Positions 47,298 through 56,750 are shown, counted from the stretch's first letter. The stretch is DNA of 64,000 nucleotides from Flaviramulus sp. BrNp1-15 (GCF_022259695.1 NZ_CP092099.1:2464471-2528470), one strand, 5' to 3'. Numbers and translations: made by a program. Notes: generated by a model not told the origin, from the sequence alone.

Positions 47298-48863
47298 ATG
47301 TCAAATTTCAAAACCGCCACGAAAGATAAAGTCCCTGTAGGGCAAAAAGCTGCCTTTGGAGCAGGTCATTTTATTTTAAATATTTTACCTGGTACGCTTG
47401 GTGTTTTTATTCAATTCTTCTTACTAACAGCTTGGGGAGTTGATCCTTTGTGGGCTGGACTTTTAGGAGGTTTACCAAGAATATTTGACTCAATTACAGA
47501 TCCTATTATGGGATTCATTTCCGATAATACAACATCTAAATGGGGACGACGAAGACCTTATATTTTTATTGGTGCCATCATAAGTGGAATACTTTTCTTC
47601 TTAATGTGGCAAATAGATGATAATGCCTCACAATCGTACATTATTTGGCATGTAATGATTCTTCAATTACTGTTCCTTATAGGTAATACTATGTTTGCAA
47701 CACCATTGGTAGGTCTTGGATATGAAATGACTTCAGATTATAACGAACGTACACGTTTAATGGCATTTTCTAATACCATGGGGCAAATCGCGTGGATGAT
47801 TGTGCCTTGGCTATATGTTATAATTCCAGATTCAAACACCTTTAATACTCAAACAGAGGGCGTTCGTACCATGGCGCTCATCGTTGGAGCTATGTGTGTC
47901 GTTTTTGGAATTCTACCCGCTATATTTTGTAAAGGTATTGATTCTGCAAATATGGAGGGACGAAAAGAAATCAGCTTTAAAACACTTGCCCATAATATGA
48001 AAGAGTTACTTGCAGGAATTAAGCAAGTTTCTAAAAATAAACCTTTTATGAAATTATGTGGAGCTACATTTTTAGTCTTCAATGGATTTCAGCTTGTAGC
48101 TGCATTTGGTGTTTTCATTATTGTGTTTTACATGTATAATGGTAGTTATGAAATAGCAGGAACATGGCCAGCTTGGTTTAACACCATTAATGCTATGATT
48201 ACTGCATTTCTAGTAATACCAATAATTTCAAAAATGGCAAATAAATGGGGAAAAAGAAATGCTTTTTTAATTTCTACTGCGCTTTCAATTGTGGGATACA
48301 TTTTAAAATGGTGGGGGTTTGACAAAGAATTAAACAGTAAGTTTAATGATACTTCCTTAGGTGAAGGATTAACCTCAACTGTTGGGTCTATTTTTGAATA
48401 CTTAAATCCAATATTAAATGATATTGGAATGTCTTGGTTTACCATTAATCCTGCAAATGAAATACCATGGCTTATATTTTTACCAATTCCATTTTTTGCT
48501 TTTGGTATGGGTGGATTATTTACTTTAATGATGTCTATGACTGCCGATGTTTGCGATTTAGATGAATTAGAAAATGGCATGCCTAGAAAAGAAGGTACTT
48601 TTGGTGCCATTTATTGGTTAATGGTTAAAATTGGTCAGTCCATTGCTCTTGTTTTAGGAGGCGTAATTTTAAAGATTGTAGGCTTTGACCCCAATGTTAC
48701 AGAACAAACTTTGGATACTATGAATAATCTTAGAATTGCCGATATAATAGTCCCATCACTTACAGCAGCATTTGCCATGTGGATAATGTGGAAGTATAGT
48801 CTTTCTGAAAAAAGAGCCAAAGAAATAAAAATAGAATTAGTAAAACGTAGAGGAGAATTATAA
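47298..48863 (+). CDS. GPH-family (MFS) sugar:cation symporter
   Basis: A 521-residue inner-membrane protein with about twelve hydrophobic segments. It has the hallmark of the glycoside-pentoside-hexuronide family near residues 57-86 (DSITDPIMGFISDNTTSKWG, followed by GRRRPYIFIG). It would carry mono- or oligosaccharides from periplasm to cytoplasm with a cation. In this operon it sits between the periplasmic glucanases and two signal-less enzymes, so short beta-1,3-gluco-oligosaccharides are the likely cargo. A central loop of about 50 residues (between predicted helices, residues about 345-395) is longer than I expect. Confidence 0.9.
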   Translation: MSNFKTATKDKVPVGQKAAFGAGHFILNILPGTLGVFIQFFLLTAWGVDPLWAGLLGGLPRIFDSITDPIMGFISDNTTSKWGRRRPYIFIGAIISGILFFLMWQIDDNASQSYIIWHVMILQLLFLIGNTMFATPLVGLGYEMTSDYNERTRLMAFSNTMGQIAWMIVPWLYVIIPDSNTFNTQTEGVRTMALIVGAMCVVFGILPAIFCKGIDSANMEGRKEISFKTLAHNMKELLAGIKQVSKNKPFMKLCGATFLVFNGFQLVAAFGVFIIVFYMYNGSYEIAGTWPAWFNTINAMITAFLVIPIISKMANKWGKRNAFLISTALSIVGYILKWWGFDKELNSKFNDTSLGEGLTSTVGSIFEYLNPILNDIGMSWFTINPANEIPWLIFLPIPFFAFGMGGLFTLMMSMTADVCDLDELENGMPRKEGTFGAIYWLMVKIGQSIALVLGGVILKIVGFDPNVTEQTLDTMNNLRIADIIVPSLTAAFAMWIMWKYSLSEKRAKEIKIELVKRRGEL

Positions 48864-48876
48864 ATAAAATAAAGTA

Positions 48877-49785
48877 ATGTCATATAGAGGTAATCATAAT
48901 TATTTAATAAAAAACACAAACTACTCTGATTATACTGGTGTTGATTTTAGCAAAATATCAACAGAAGAATTAGAAAAACTTTGGAGAGAAACTCTAGGGA
49001 ATGGCATGCATGGTTTGTGTTTTAGCATGTATGAAGATGGTCAAAAACCTGGAGATATTATCACAGAAGAACAAGTAAGAAGAAGAATTCAAATTATTAA
49101 ACCATACACTAAATGGGTACGTTCTTTTTCTTGTATAGAAGGTAATGAACATATTCCGCGTATAGCACATCAAAACGGAATTAAAACCCTTGTAGGCGCT
49201 TGGTTAAGTGATGATTTACAAACTAATGAAAAGGAAATTGAAGGACTAATAGAACTAGCTAATGAAGGTTTAGTTGATATAGCTGCAGTTGGCAACGAAG
49301 TTTTATACAGGGGCGATTTATCAGAAGACCATTTACTTGGATACATATATCGTGTACAAGAAGCATTACCAGATATTCCAGTAGGTTATGTTGATGCTTA
49401 TTATGAATTTTCACATAGACCTAAAATAGCTGACGCATGTGATGTCATTTTATCTAATTGCTATCCTTATTGGGAAGGCTGTCACATAGACCACTCTTTA
49501 AATCATATGCAGCAAATGTTCGGACAAGCAAAAGATGCTGGTAAGGGTAAAAAAGTAATTATTACAGAAACTGGTTGGCCTAGTGAAGGTAGTAGTTTAA
49601 AAGGCGCTATTTCTAATAGAGAAAATGCTATGAAATATTTTATAAACGCTCAACTATGGTCTGCCAAAGATAATGTGGAAATGTTTTACTTCTCCTCTTT
49701 CGATGAATCTTGGAAAGTAGGTGCCGAAGGCGACGTTGGAGCATATTGGGGACTTTGGGATAAACATGAAAACTTGAAGTTTTGA
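48877..49785 (+). CDS. GH17-family enzyme without signal peptide (cytoplasmic)
   Basis: A 302-residue GH17 TIM-barrel protein with no signal peptide or lipobox, so probably cytoplasmic. It shows MHGLCFSMYEDGQKPGD near the start, acid/base Glu141 in AVGNEVLYRG and nucleophile Glu231 in VIITETGWPSEG, and ends with a complete barrel (MFYFSSFDESWKVGAEG). It shares only the family fold with the GH17 lipoprotein upstream. Position after the symporter and with the phosphorylase suggests it acts on imported oligosaccharides, either hydrolysing or transferring glucan units. Transglycosylation cannot be excluded. It is the last gene of the operon and is followed by a strong terminator. Confidence 0.88.
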   Translation: MSYRGNHNYLIKNTNYSDYTGVDFSKISTEELEKLWRETLGNGMHGLCFSMYEDGQKPGDIITEEQVRRRIQIIKPYTKWVRSFSCIEGNEHIPRIAHQNGIKTLVGAWLSDDLQTNEKEIEGLIELANEGLVDIAAVGNEVLYRGDLSEDHLLGYIYRVQEALPDIPVGYVDAYYEFSHRPKIADACDVILSNCYPYWEGCHIDHSLNHMQQMFGQAKDAGKGKKVIITETGWPSEGSSLKGAISNRENAMKYFINAQLWSAKDNVEMFYFSSFDESWKVGAEGDVGAYWGLWDKHENLKF

Positions 49786-49827
49786 AATAAAAAATTTTTG
49801 AAATTATTATAATAAATTACAGATAAT

Positions 49828-49863
49828 AAAAAAGCGCACTTAATAACCAAGTGCGCTTTTTTT
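49828..49863. terminator. Bidirectional terminator between the PUL and the SSS symporter
   Basis: A 14-bp perfect stem (AAAAAAGCGCACTT / AAGTGCGCTTTTTT) with a 7-nt loop and A/T runs on both sides. It lies between convergent genes and can serve both. Confidence 0.9.
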
Positions 49864-49882
49864 ATCATTTAATCAGTTTTTA

Positions 49883-51511
49883 TTACCAGAATAAGGCATA
49901 AAGTACAGTTAAAATAATCATCACTACAAAAGAACCAATATTAAACAATGGTGATGTTTTAAATAAGTCTTTAGTAATTTCAATTCCTTTTGGATCATCT
50001 GCTCCTTTATTTTGAAGATTACTAAGAATAATTATAATAATCATAGTTAATACGGCAGTAATTCCCATTTGGTGCATCCAAGGTTCAAAAGCAGGAATTG
50101 GTAAAAACTTAAGCGCTAATGCAATTGGAATTGATAAAATAGCTCCCCAAATAGCGGCATTGTTTGTAGTTTTCTTCCAGAATAAACCTAGAATAAATAC
50201 AGCTAAAATACCAGGACTTACAATACCTGTATATTCTTGTATAAATTGAAATGCCTGATCTATACCTCCTAAAAGCGGTGCTACAATTACAGCAATAATT
50301 AAAGCAACTGCTGCAGAAATTCTCCCAACATTCACTGTTGTTTTATCATTAGCATCCTTATTTATGTATTGCTTATAAATATCCATGGTAAAAATGGTAG
50401 AAGTTGAATTTAACATAGAAGCTAAAGATGATACCACCGCCGCTGCTAAGGCTGCAAAAGCAATACCTTTAAGTCCTGTTGGTAAAAACTGTAATAACCA
50501 AGGATAAGCTTTATCTGCTTGTGCAGAAGATGGCACATTTAACATCCCCGCTTCTCCCAAATTAGCCATAATTGAAGGATCGTTTACCATTACGTAAGCC
50601 GCTATACCTGGAACAACTACAATTAGTGGAATTATTAACTTTAAAAATGCAGCTAATAAAATACCTTTTTGAGACTCTTTTAATGACTTAGCGGCTAAGG
50701 TTCTTTGAATAATATATTGATTGAAACCCCAATAATATAAATTGGCAACCCATAAACCTCCTATTAATACCCATATCCCAGGTAAGTTTATATAATTCTC
50801 ATTAGCTTCATCTAATACCATATGAAACTTTTCTGGTGCAGCTTCCACTACTTTAGAAAAACCAGCTAAAATTCCTTCGCCTCCAGACACCGTATTTAAT
50901 GCTAAATACGTAGTAACCAAACCACCTAATACTAGAAATACAACTTGTATTACATCGGTCCATGCTACTGCAGATAAACCACCATATAATGAATATGCAG
51001 CGGCAAATAATGCTAACCCTATAATAGCGTAGATCATATCTACACCCATTATAGTTTCAATAGCTAAACCTCCTAAATATAAAACAGAAGCAAGATTAAC
51101 GAAAATGTACAAGGCTAACCAAAAAACAGCTAAAATGGTTTTTAGGTTTGTTGAAAATCGTTTTTCCACAAATTCTGGAATGGTGTAAAGTCCTTTTTCA
51201 ATAAAAATTGGTAAAAAGTATTTACCCACAATTATCAAGGTTAAAGCTGCCATCCACTCGTAAGATGCGATAGCTAAACCTAATGCAAATCCAGAACCAG
51301 ACATACCAATAAATTGTTCTGCTGATATATTTGCGGCAATTAATGATGTACCTATAGCCCACCATGGTAAGGATTTACTTGCCAAGAAATAATCTTCGGC
51401 GTTTTTTTGATGTCCTTCTTTATCTCGAGACACCCACAACCCTACTCCTAAAATTAAAATAGCGTAGGCAATAAAGACTATATAGTCCCACATTTCAAAT
51501 CCTGCTGTCAT
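49883..51511 (-). CDS. SSS-family sodium:solute (sugar) symporter
   Basis: A 542-residue inner-membrane protein with about fourteen hydrophobic segments. It matches the SLC5/SSF family: DYFLASKSLPWWAIGTSLIAANISAEQFIGMSG near the start and LAAAVVSSLASMLNSTSTIFTMDIYK in the middle, the latter being the Na+/sugar-site region. The residues NISAEQFIGMSG are typical of sugar-transporting SglT-like members. It is divergent from a GntR-type regulator, galK and galT, so galactose or a galactoside is the likely substrate, by inference. Its own promoter box (TATATTTG) lies 35-42 bp upstream. Confidence 0.9.
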   Translation of the reverse strand: MTAGFEMWDYIVFIAYAILILGVGLWVSRDKEGHQKNAEDYFLASKSLPWWAIGTSLIAANISAEQFIGMSGSGFALGLAIASYEWMAALTLIIVGKYFLPIFIEKGLYTIPEFVEKRFSTNLKTILAVFWLALYIFVNLASVLYLGGLAIETIMGVDMIYAIIGLALFAAAYSLYGGLSAVAWTDVIQVVFLVLGGLVTTYLALNTVSGGEGILAGFSKVVEAAPEKFHMVLDEANENYINLPGIWVLIGGLWVANLYYWGFNQYIIQRTLAAKSLKESQKGILLAAFLKLIIPLIVVVPGIAAYVMVNDPSIMANLGEAGMLNVPSSAQADKAYPWLLQFLPTGLKGIAFAALAAAVVSSLASMLNSTSTIFTMDIYKQYINKDANDKTTVNVGRISAAVALIIAVIVAPLLGGIDQAFQFIQEYTGIVSPGILAVFILGLFWKKTTNNAAIWGAILSIPIALALKFLPIPAFEPWMHQMGITAVLTMIIIIILSNLQNKGADDPKGIEITKDLFKTSPLFNIGSFVVMIILTVLYALFW

Positions 51512-51545
51512 AATAAAAATTTTTGTTTAGTTAGTTTTAGAGAAC

Positions 51546-51553
51546 CAAATATA
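51546..51553 (-). promoter_or_regulatory. -7 box of the SSS symporter promoter
   Basis: The minus strand reads TATATTTG, an exact match to TAnnTTTG, giving a leader of about 28 nt before the ATG at 51511. No perfect -33 TTTG is seen. Confidence 0.5.
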
Positions 51554-51599
51554 AAGATTAAATCTAAATAAAAATCATTTTTAAATTGAAAAAATCAAA

Positions 51600-51615
51600 C
51601 TAGTATGGTCTAGTA
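51600..51615 (+). promoter_or_regulatory. CTAGTA direct repeat, candidate operator of the galactose regulator
   Basis: CTAGTA occurs at 51600-51605 and 51610-51615, exactly 10 bp (one helical turn) apart, between the two divergent promoters and overlapping the -33 zone of the regulator gene. This fits a binding site for the GntR-type protein, but it is only a positional inference. Confidence 0.4.
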
Positions 51616-51627
51616 GGTTTTTTATTT

Positions 51628-51635
51628 TATATTTG
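51628..51635 (+). promoter_or_regulatory. -7 box of the GntR-galK-galT promoter
   Basis: TATATTTG, exact match to TAnnTTTG, with TATG 20 nt upstream in the -33 position. The ATG at 51645 is only 9 bp after the box, so the mRNA would have almost no leader. Confidence 0.55.
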
Positions 51636-51644
51636 TAATTAAAT

Positions 51645-52637
51645 ATGATAGAAGTCAAAAAGAAAATAGGGGTTCCAAAATACAAGCAAATCATCAATTC
51701 TATTGAAAATGCTATACAATCTGGCGCGTTAAAAAAAGGGAACCAAATACCTTCTATTAATAGTATTAAAGATAAACACAAACTTTCTAGAGATACTGTT
51801 TTAATGGCTTTTAACGAGTTGAAAAACAGAGGAATTATTAAATCTGTTGTCGGAAAAGGGTATTATGTTTCTAGTGAAAACATAAATGTTAAACAAAAAA
51901 TATTTTTGCTTTTTGATGAGTTAAATTACTTCAAAGAAGATTTATATAATTCTTTTTTACAACATTTAGGCGAGCATATTCAAGTCGATATTTTTTTTCA
52001 TCACTTCAACAAAAACTTATTCAATAAGTTGATTCATGATAATATAGGCGACTATAACTATTATGTAATTATGCCAGCAAATCTTGAAAACACTAATGAT
52101 GTAATTCAAAACCTACCAAATGATAAAGTTTATATTCTCGATCAAGTACATGAAGATTTATTAGAATACGCCTCCATTTATCAGAATTTTGAAAAGGATA
52201 TATTCAATAACCTTAACAGTGCCAAGCATCTTATTAAAAAATATAAAAAATTAATTTTAGTTTTTGATGAACTTAAGCAACCACAAGGCATGCGTAAAGG
52301 TTTTGAAAAATTTTGCAAATCTAATAACATCTCATTTGAGCTAATAAATTCTTTTCAAAATAAAGATTTAAAAAAAGGAGAACTATACATTATTCCAGAT
52401 GACAAAAGTTTGCTTCAAATCATAAAAAAAATAAAAAGTAAAAAGTTTACACTTGCTAAAGACATAGGCATTATATCATATAATGAAACTTTGCTAAAAG
52501 AGATTGTAGAAGGTGGCATAACAACCATTTCAACAGATTTTAACGCAATGGGGCAACGTCTTGCAGAAATGATTTTAAATAAAGAACAAAGTAAAATAGA
52601 AAACCCTAATAAACTTATTATTAGAAATTCACTATAA
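51645..52637 (+). CDS. GntR-type transcriptional regulator with sugar-binding (LacI-like) domain
   Basis: A 330-residue protein. An N-terminal GntR winged helix (about 1-75; VPKYKQIINSIENAIQSGAL, LSRDTVLMAFNELKNRGIIKS, VGKGYYV) is followed by a periplasmic-binding-protein-like ligand domain (about 80-325; YYVIMPANLEN, IGIISYNETLLKEIVEGGIT). This combination is frequent among Bacteroidota sugar regulators. It is transcribed with galK and galT and divergently from the symporter, so it probably controls both sides in response to galactose or a derivative. No other ligand clue is visible. Confidence 0.85.
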   Translation: MIEVKKKIGVPKYKQIINSIENAIQSGALKKGNQIPSINSIKDKHKLSRDTVLMAFNELKNRGIIKSVVGKGYYVSSENINVKQKIFLLFDELNYFKEDLYNSFLQHLGEHIQVDIFFHHFNKNLFNKLIHDNIGDYNYYVIMPANLENTNDVIQNLPNDKVYILDQVHEDLLEYASIYQNFEKDIFNNLNSAKHLIKKYKKLILVFDELKQPQGMRKGFEKFCKSNNISFELINSFQNKDLKKGELYIIPDDKSLLQIIKKIKSKKFTLAKDIGIISYNETLLKEIVEGGITTISTDFNAMGQRLAEMILNKEQSKIENPNKLIIRNSL

Positions 52638-52647
52638 GAAAAACTAT

Positions 52648-53796
52648 ATGAGTGCAACATTAATTAATGATGTAAAAACCGAATTTATAAACACATTTAA
52701 AACAGAACCTATACTTGTTTTTTCTCCTGGTAGAATAAACATTATAGGTGAACATACCGATTATAATGATGGATTTGTATTTCCTGCTGCCGTAGATAAA
52801 GGTATAGCTGCAGCAATTCAAAAAACCGATTCAGATGTGTCTACTGCTTATGCTTTAGACATGGATAGTAAAATTGAATTTAATTTAAACACACTAAAAC
52901 CGTCTAAAGAAGGTAGTTGGGAAAATTATGTGTTTGGTGTAGTTGCAGAAATTCAAAACAAAAACAAAGTTATAGGCAATTTTAACATTGTTTTTAAAGG
53001 CGATATTCCAAGTGGTTCTGGTATGTCATCTTCAGCAGCATTAGAAAACAGTGTTGTTTTTGGTTTGAATGAATTATTCGGCTTGGGCTTATCAAAAGAG
53101 GATATGATATTCATTTCACAAAAAGCAGAACATAACTATGTTGGTGTAAAATGTGGCATTATGGATCAATATGCGAGTATGTTTGGTATAAAAAACAACG
53201 CATTACTTCTGGATTGTAGAAGCATTGAAGCTAAACCCTATGAAATTGATTTTAAAGACCATCAACTTATGCTAATTAACACAAACGTTAAGCATAGTTT
53301 ATCTGATAGTGCATATAATGATAGACGTTCGGTTTGTGAAAACATTTCAGAATTGTTAGATATAAAAGCCTTAAGAGATGCAACAGAAGTAGATTTACAA
53401 AAAATTGCAAATAAAATAACTCCAGAAAATTATCAAAAAGCACTTTTTGTTATTCAGGAAAATAAAAGAGCATTAAAAGCATCTAAAGCCATTGAAGATA
53501 ACAATTTAGAAACTTTAGGAAGCTTAATTTACGCATCACATAACGGTTTACAACATCAATACAAAGTAAGTTGTGATGAATTAGATTTTTTAGTTGGTTT
53601 AGCAAAAACAAACAAGCATGTTTTAGGTGCACGAATGATGGGTGGTGGTTTTGGAGGCTGCACTATTAATTTAATAGCCAAAACCGAAGCAAAATCATTT
53701 GCTGACTTTGCATCTGATGAATATAAAAATAGATTTGATAAAGCATGCTCAGTGTATTTTATTGAGCTTTCTCAAGGCACACATTTAGTTGAGTAA
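52648..53796 (+). CDS. galK: Galactokinase
   Basis: A 382-residue GHMP kinase that phosphorylates galactose at C1 with ATP, the first step of the Leloir pathway. The galactokinase signature GRINIIGEHTDYNDG, the ATP-binding loop GSGMSSSAALE, the catalytic-base region CGIMDQYASMFG and the C-terminal GARMMGGGFGGCTI are all present and intact. Start ATG 52648 is 10 bp after the regulator gene, and galT follows 23 bp downstream. Confidence 0.96.
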   Translation: MSATLINDVKTEFINTFKTEPILVFSPGRINIIGEHTDYNDGFVFPAAVDKGIAAAIQKTDSDVSTAYALDMDSKIEFNLNTLKPSKEGSWENYVFGVVAEIQNKNKVIGNFNIVFKGDIPSGSGMSSSAALENSVVFGLNELFGLGLSKEDMIFISQKAEHNYVGVKCGIMDQYASMFGIKNNALLLDCRSIEAKPYEIDFKDHQLMLINTNVKHSLSDSAYNDRRSVCENISELLDIKALRDATEVDLQKIANKITPENYQKALFVIQENKRALKASKAIEDNNLETLGSLIYASHNGLQHQYKVSCDELDFLVGLAKTNKHVLGARMMGGGFGGCTINLIAKTEAKSFADFASDEYKNRFDKACSVYFIELSQGTHLVE

Positions 53797-53819
53797 ACTA
53801 ATTATAATTCAATTAAAAA

Positions 53820-54842
53820 ATGGAAAATACAGACTTACAAGATTACTCACATAAACGTTTAAATATACTTACTGGAGAATGGGTTTTGGTGTCTCCTCAT
53901 CGCGCAAAAAGACCATGGCAAGGTCAAAATGAAGCCGTTTCAAATGAAGTTAGACCAACCTATGATGAAAGCTGTTATTTATGTGCAGGCAACACAAGAA
54001 TTAATGGTGAAATTAATCCGAAATACAAAGATGTTTTTGTGTTTACAAATGACTTTGCAGCCCTTCAAAAAGATTCAAAAACATTTGCTGTAAACAACGG
54101 GCTTTTAGTAGCACAAAGTGAAACTGGAATTTGTAAAGTGGTTTGCTTTAGTCCGGATCACTCTAAGAGTTTAGCAGATATGTCTCCCACTGAAATTGAA
54201 AAAGTTGTTCGTGTATGGCAAAAAGAATTTAGAGAACTTGGAGACCAACCTAATATAAATTACGTTCAAATATTTGAAAATAAAGGCGCTGTTATGGGTT
54301 GTAGTAACCCACATCCACATGGTCAAATATGGAGTCAATCTACACTTCCAAACGAAGTAGAAAAGAAAAACTCCAAACAATTAGCGTACTACAATAAAAA
54401 CAAACGTAGTCTTTTAGGTGATTATTTAAAACAAGAACTTGAACAAAAAGAACGCATCATTTTTGAAAACGAAGCTTTTGTGGTGCTTATTCCTTTTTGG
54501 GCGGTATGGCCATTTGAAACCATGATTGTGCCTAAAAAACATCAAACAAATATTTTAGAACTAAAGGCTAAGGAAGCGCTTTTGTATGCTGAAGCCATTT
54601 CGGTAATAACCAAAACTTACGATAAGTTGTTTAATACCTCATTCCCCTATTCTAGTGGTATTCATCAAGCACCAACAAATGGAGAAGAAAATAAGCATTG
54701 GCATTGGCACATGAGTTTTTATCCGCCGTTATTAAGAAGCGCTACAGTTAAAAAATTTATGGTTGGTTACGAAATGTTTGGTTCGCCGCAACGTGATATC
54801 ACTGCTGAAACTGCCGTTAAAATGTTACGAAATTTACTTTGA
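53820..54842 (+). CDS. galT: Galactose-1-phosphate uridylyltransferase
   Basis: A 340-residue enzyme of the HIT superfamily that exchanges UMP between UDP-glucose and galactose-1-phosphate. It shows the N-terminal GEWVLVSPHRAKRPWQGQ, a metal-site CYLCAGN, the active-site HPHGQIW within GCSNPHPHGQIW (nucleophilic His), and the C-terminal HWHWHMSFYPP. It completes the regulator-galK-galT operon. No galE or mutarotase gene is in this window, so those steps must be encoded elsewhere. Confidence 0.96.
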   Translation: MENTDLQDYSHKRLNILTGEWVLVSPHRAKRPWQGQNEAVSNEVRPTYDESCYLCAGNTRINGEINPKYKDVFVFTNDFAALQKDSKTFAVNNGLLVAQSETGICKVVCFSPDHSKSLADMSPTEIEKVVRVWQKEFRELGDQPNINYVQIFENKGAVMGCSNPHPHGQIWSQSTLPNEVEKKNSKQLAYYNKNKRSLLGDYLKQELEQKERIIFENEAFVVLIPFWAVWPFETMIVPKKHQTNILELKAKEALLYAEAISVITKTYDKLFNTSFPYSSGIHQAPTNGEENKHWHWHMSFYPPLLRSATVKKFMVGYEMFGSPQRDITAETAVKMLRNLL

Positions 54843-54875
54843 TTAATTTGTATTAATAGCAACTCCCTTTTTTTA

Positions 54876-54914
54876 ATAAACCTGATGCCAAAAGTATCAG
54901 GTTTATACTTTTTT
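54876..54914 (+). terminator. Terminator of the galactose operon
   Basis: ATAAACCTGAT pairs perfectly with ATCAGGTTTAT over 11 bp with a 9-nt loop, followed by ACTTTTTTAG. It lies 33 bp after the galT stop. Confidence 0.85.
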
Positions 54915-55001
54915 AGACATTCATTTATTAAATTAATGAAGCATATACTAAATCATTGTTTCAAATGTTATATTTTTAACCATTATAACTGAATAGCTTT
55001 A

Positions 55002-56621
55002 ATGAAACGATACTTATACTTTGCCTTTACTCTAGGATTTTTAATACTTTGGAGTTCTTGTAGAAAAGATTTTGAATTCTCACCAAGTACAGGAAGCCTT
55101 CAATTTTCAAAAGACACGGTTTACTTAGATACTGTTTTTACAAATATTGGCTCCAGTACTTATAATTTAAAAGTATATAATAATAGTGATAATGATATAG
55201 TTATACCTAGTGTTAGATTGGGCAAAGGATACAATTCAAATTATAGAATTAGTATAGATGGAATGCAAGGTATTGGCAATAATATTGATAAGCCTTTTGG
55301 TAAAATATTTGAAAATATTGAAATGCTAGCTAAGGATAGTTTATTTATTTTAATTGAAACAACGATAGATACTAATAACCAACCTACATTAGAAAAACAA
55401 TTTTTAGAAACAGATGTAATAGAGTTTGATACTGGATCGAATTTGCAAAAAGTAGAGTTAGTTACTTTGATAAAAGATGCAATATTGATTTACCCTAATA
55501 GATCAACAATAGTAGATCCAGAAACACAAGAAATAGTTCACGTTATTGAAACACTTACATTAAATATTGGTGGAGAATTAGTTGAAACCGAATTACAAGG
55601 TCGAGAATTATTACCCGAAGAATTGACGTTTACAAACAACAAACCTTATGTTATTTACGGTTTTGTAACCGTACCAAGTAACGAAACACTTACTATTGAA
55701 GCTGGTTCGCGTATCCATTTTCATGATAATTCTGGAATTATAGTGTCTAATGGTGCTTCTTTACATGTAAATGGAGAATTTAGCACAGATCAAGATTTAT
55801 TAGAAAATGAAGTGATTTTTGAAGCTGACCGTTTAGAGCCAAATTTTTCAGATGTTCCTGGTCAATGGGGTACTATTTGGTTATTAGATGGTAGTATTAA
55901 TAATACCATAAATTTCGCAACCATAAAAAATGCAACAGTAGGTATTTTATGTGATGGAAACCCAAATGAGGTAAATAATAAACTCACCATTACAAATTCG
56001 CAAATTTACAATTCAAGTAGTTATGGTATTATAGGTAGAAACACATCTATTGCTGGCGAAAATGTAGTAATTAATAACTCAGGTCAATCATCGTTTGCGG
56101 GAACATTAGGTGGAAAATACAATTTTACACATTCTACTTTGGTGAATTATTGGAATAATGGGTTTAGACAATTTCCATCTGTATTATTAAACAACTTTGT
56201 TTTAGATGAAAACAATGTCGCAACCATAGCAGATTTAACCGAAGCTAATTTTAATAATTGTATCATTTACGGAAATGATAACCCTGAAATTCTTCTAGAT
56301 GAAATTGAAGATGATGCTGTAGTTTTCAACTTTAAATTTACAAATTGTTTAATTCGTTTTCAAGACACTAATAATAACTTTACTGAGCCAAATTACGATT
56401 TAAACGATACCAATCATTATGAAGCAAATATATTTAATAAAGACCCAGATTTTCTTGATACAGAACTTAACAAGTTGATGATTGGTAAAGATTCTCCAGC
56501 AATCAACCAAGGATTAAGCACGTTTGCCAACCAAGTGCCTTTAGATCTTTTAAATGTAAACAGAACAAGCTCACCAGATTTAGGAGCATATCAACATATA
56601 ACTTTCCCTGAGGAAGATTAG
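55002..56621 (+). CDS. Lipoprotein with right-handed beta-helix-like repeats, function unknown
   Basis: A 539-residue lipoprotein (lipobox ILWSSC, Cys20, followed by RKDFEF). The N-terminal part (about 30-190) looks like a choice-of-anchor/Ig-like sandwich (SLQFSKDTVYLDTVFTNIGSS). Residues about 215-480 show the short-strand rhythm of a parallel beta-helix (YVIYGFVTVPSNETLTIEAG, NTINFATIKNATVGILCDGN, KLTITNSQIYNSSSYGI), ending with DSPAINQGL and SPDLGAYQH, which are typical end motifs of such helices in Bacteroidota. I recall it as a conserved but uncharacterised family. No catalytic residues can be assigned. It is a single gene between the gal operon and a DUF2892 gene. Confidence 0.75.
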   Translation: MKRYLYFAFTLGFLILWSSCRKDFEFSPSTGSLQFSKDTVYLDTVFTNIGSSTYNLKVYNNSDNDIVIPSVRLGKGYNSNYRISIDGMQGIGNNIDKPFGKIFENIEMLAKDSLFILIETTIDTNNQPTLEKQFLETDVIEFDTGSNLQKVELVTLIKDAILIYPNRSTIVDPETQEIVHVIETLTLNIGGELVETELQGRELLPEELTFTNNKPYVIYGFVTVPSNETLTIEAGSRIHFHDNSGIIVSNGASLHVNGEFSTDQDLLENEVIFEADRLEPNFSDVPGQWGTIWLLDGSINNTINFATIKNATVGILCDGNPNEVNNKLTITNSQIYNSSSYGIIGRNTSIAGENVVINNSGQSSFAGTLGGKYNFTHSTLVNYWNNGFRQFPSVLLNNFVLDENNVATIADLTEANFNNCIIYGNDNPEILLDEIEDDAVVFNFKFTNCLIRFQDTNNNFTEPNYDLNDTNHYEANIFNKDPDFLDTELNKLMIGKDSPAINQGLSTFANQVPLDLLNVNRTSSPDLGAYQHITFPEED

Positions 56622-56686
56622 GCATAATCCTTACATATAAAGTTTTTAAGTAAAGACATTTTACCGTCCTTGTCTTTTTAATTTAT

Positions 56687-56694
56687 TATATTTG
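56687..56694 (+). promoter_or_regulatory. Candidate -7 box of the DUF2892 gene
   Basis: TATATTTG, exact TAnnTTTG match, 56 bp before the ATG at 56751. No TTTG at the usual spacing. Confidence 0.4.
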
Positions 56695-56750
56695 CTAACT
56701 ATTTTTCTTAAAAATAGTTGCCCCTCATTTATTAATCAACATCTTATTTT

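Noticed and set aside
48146-48610. 154-codon minus-strand open frame inside the symporter gene
   Set aside because: Antisense to conserved membrane helices; no start context or family resemblance.
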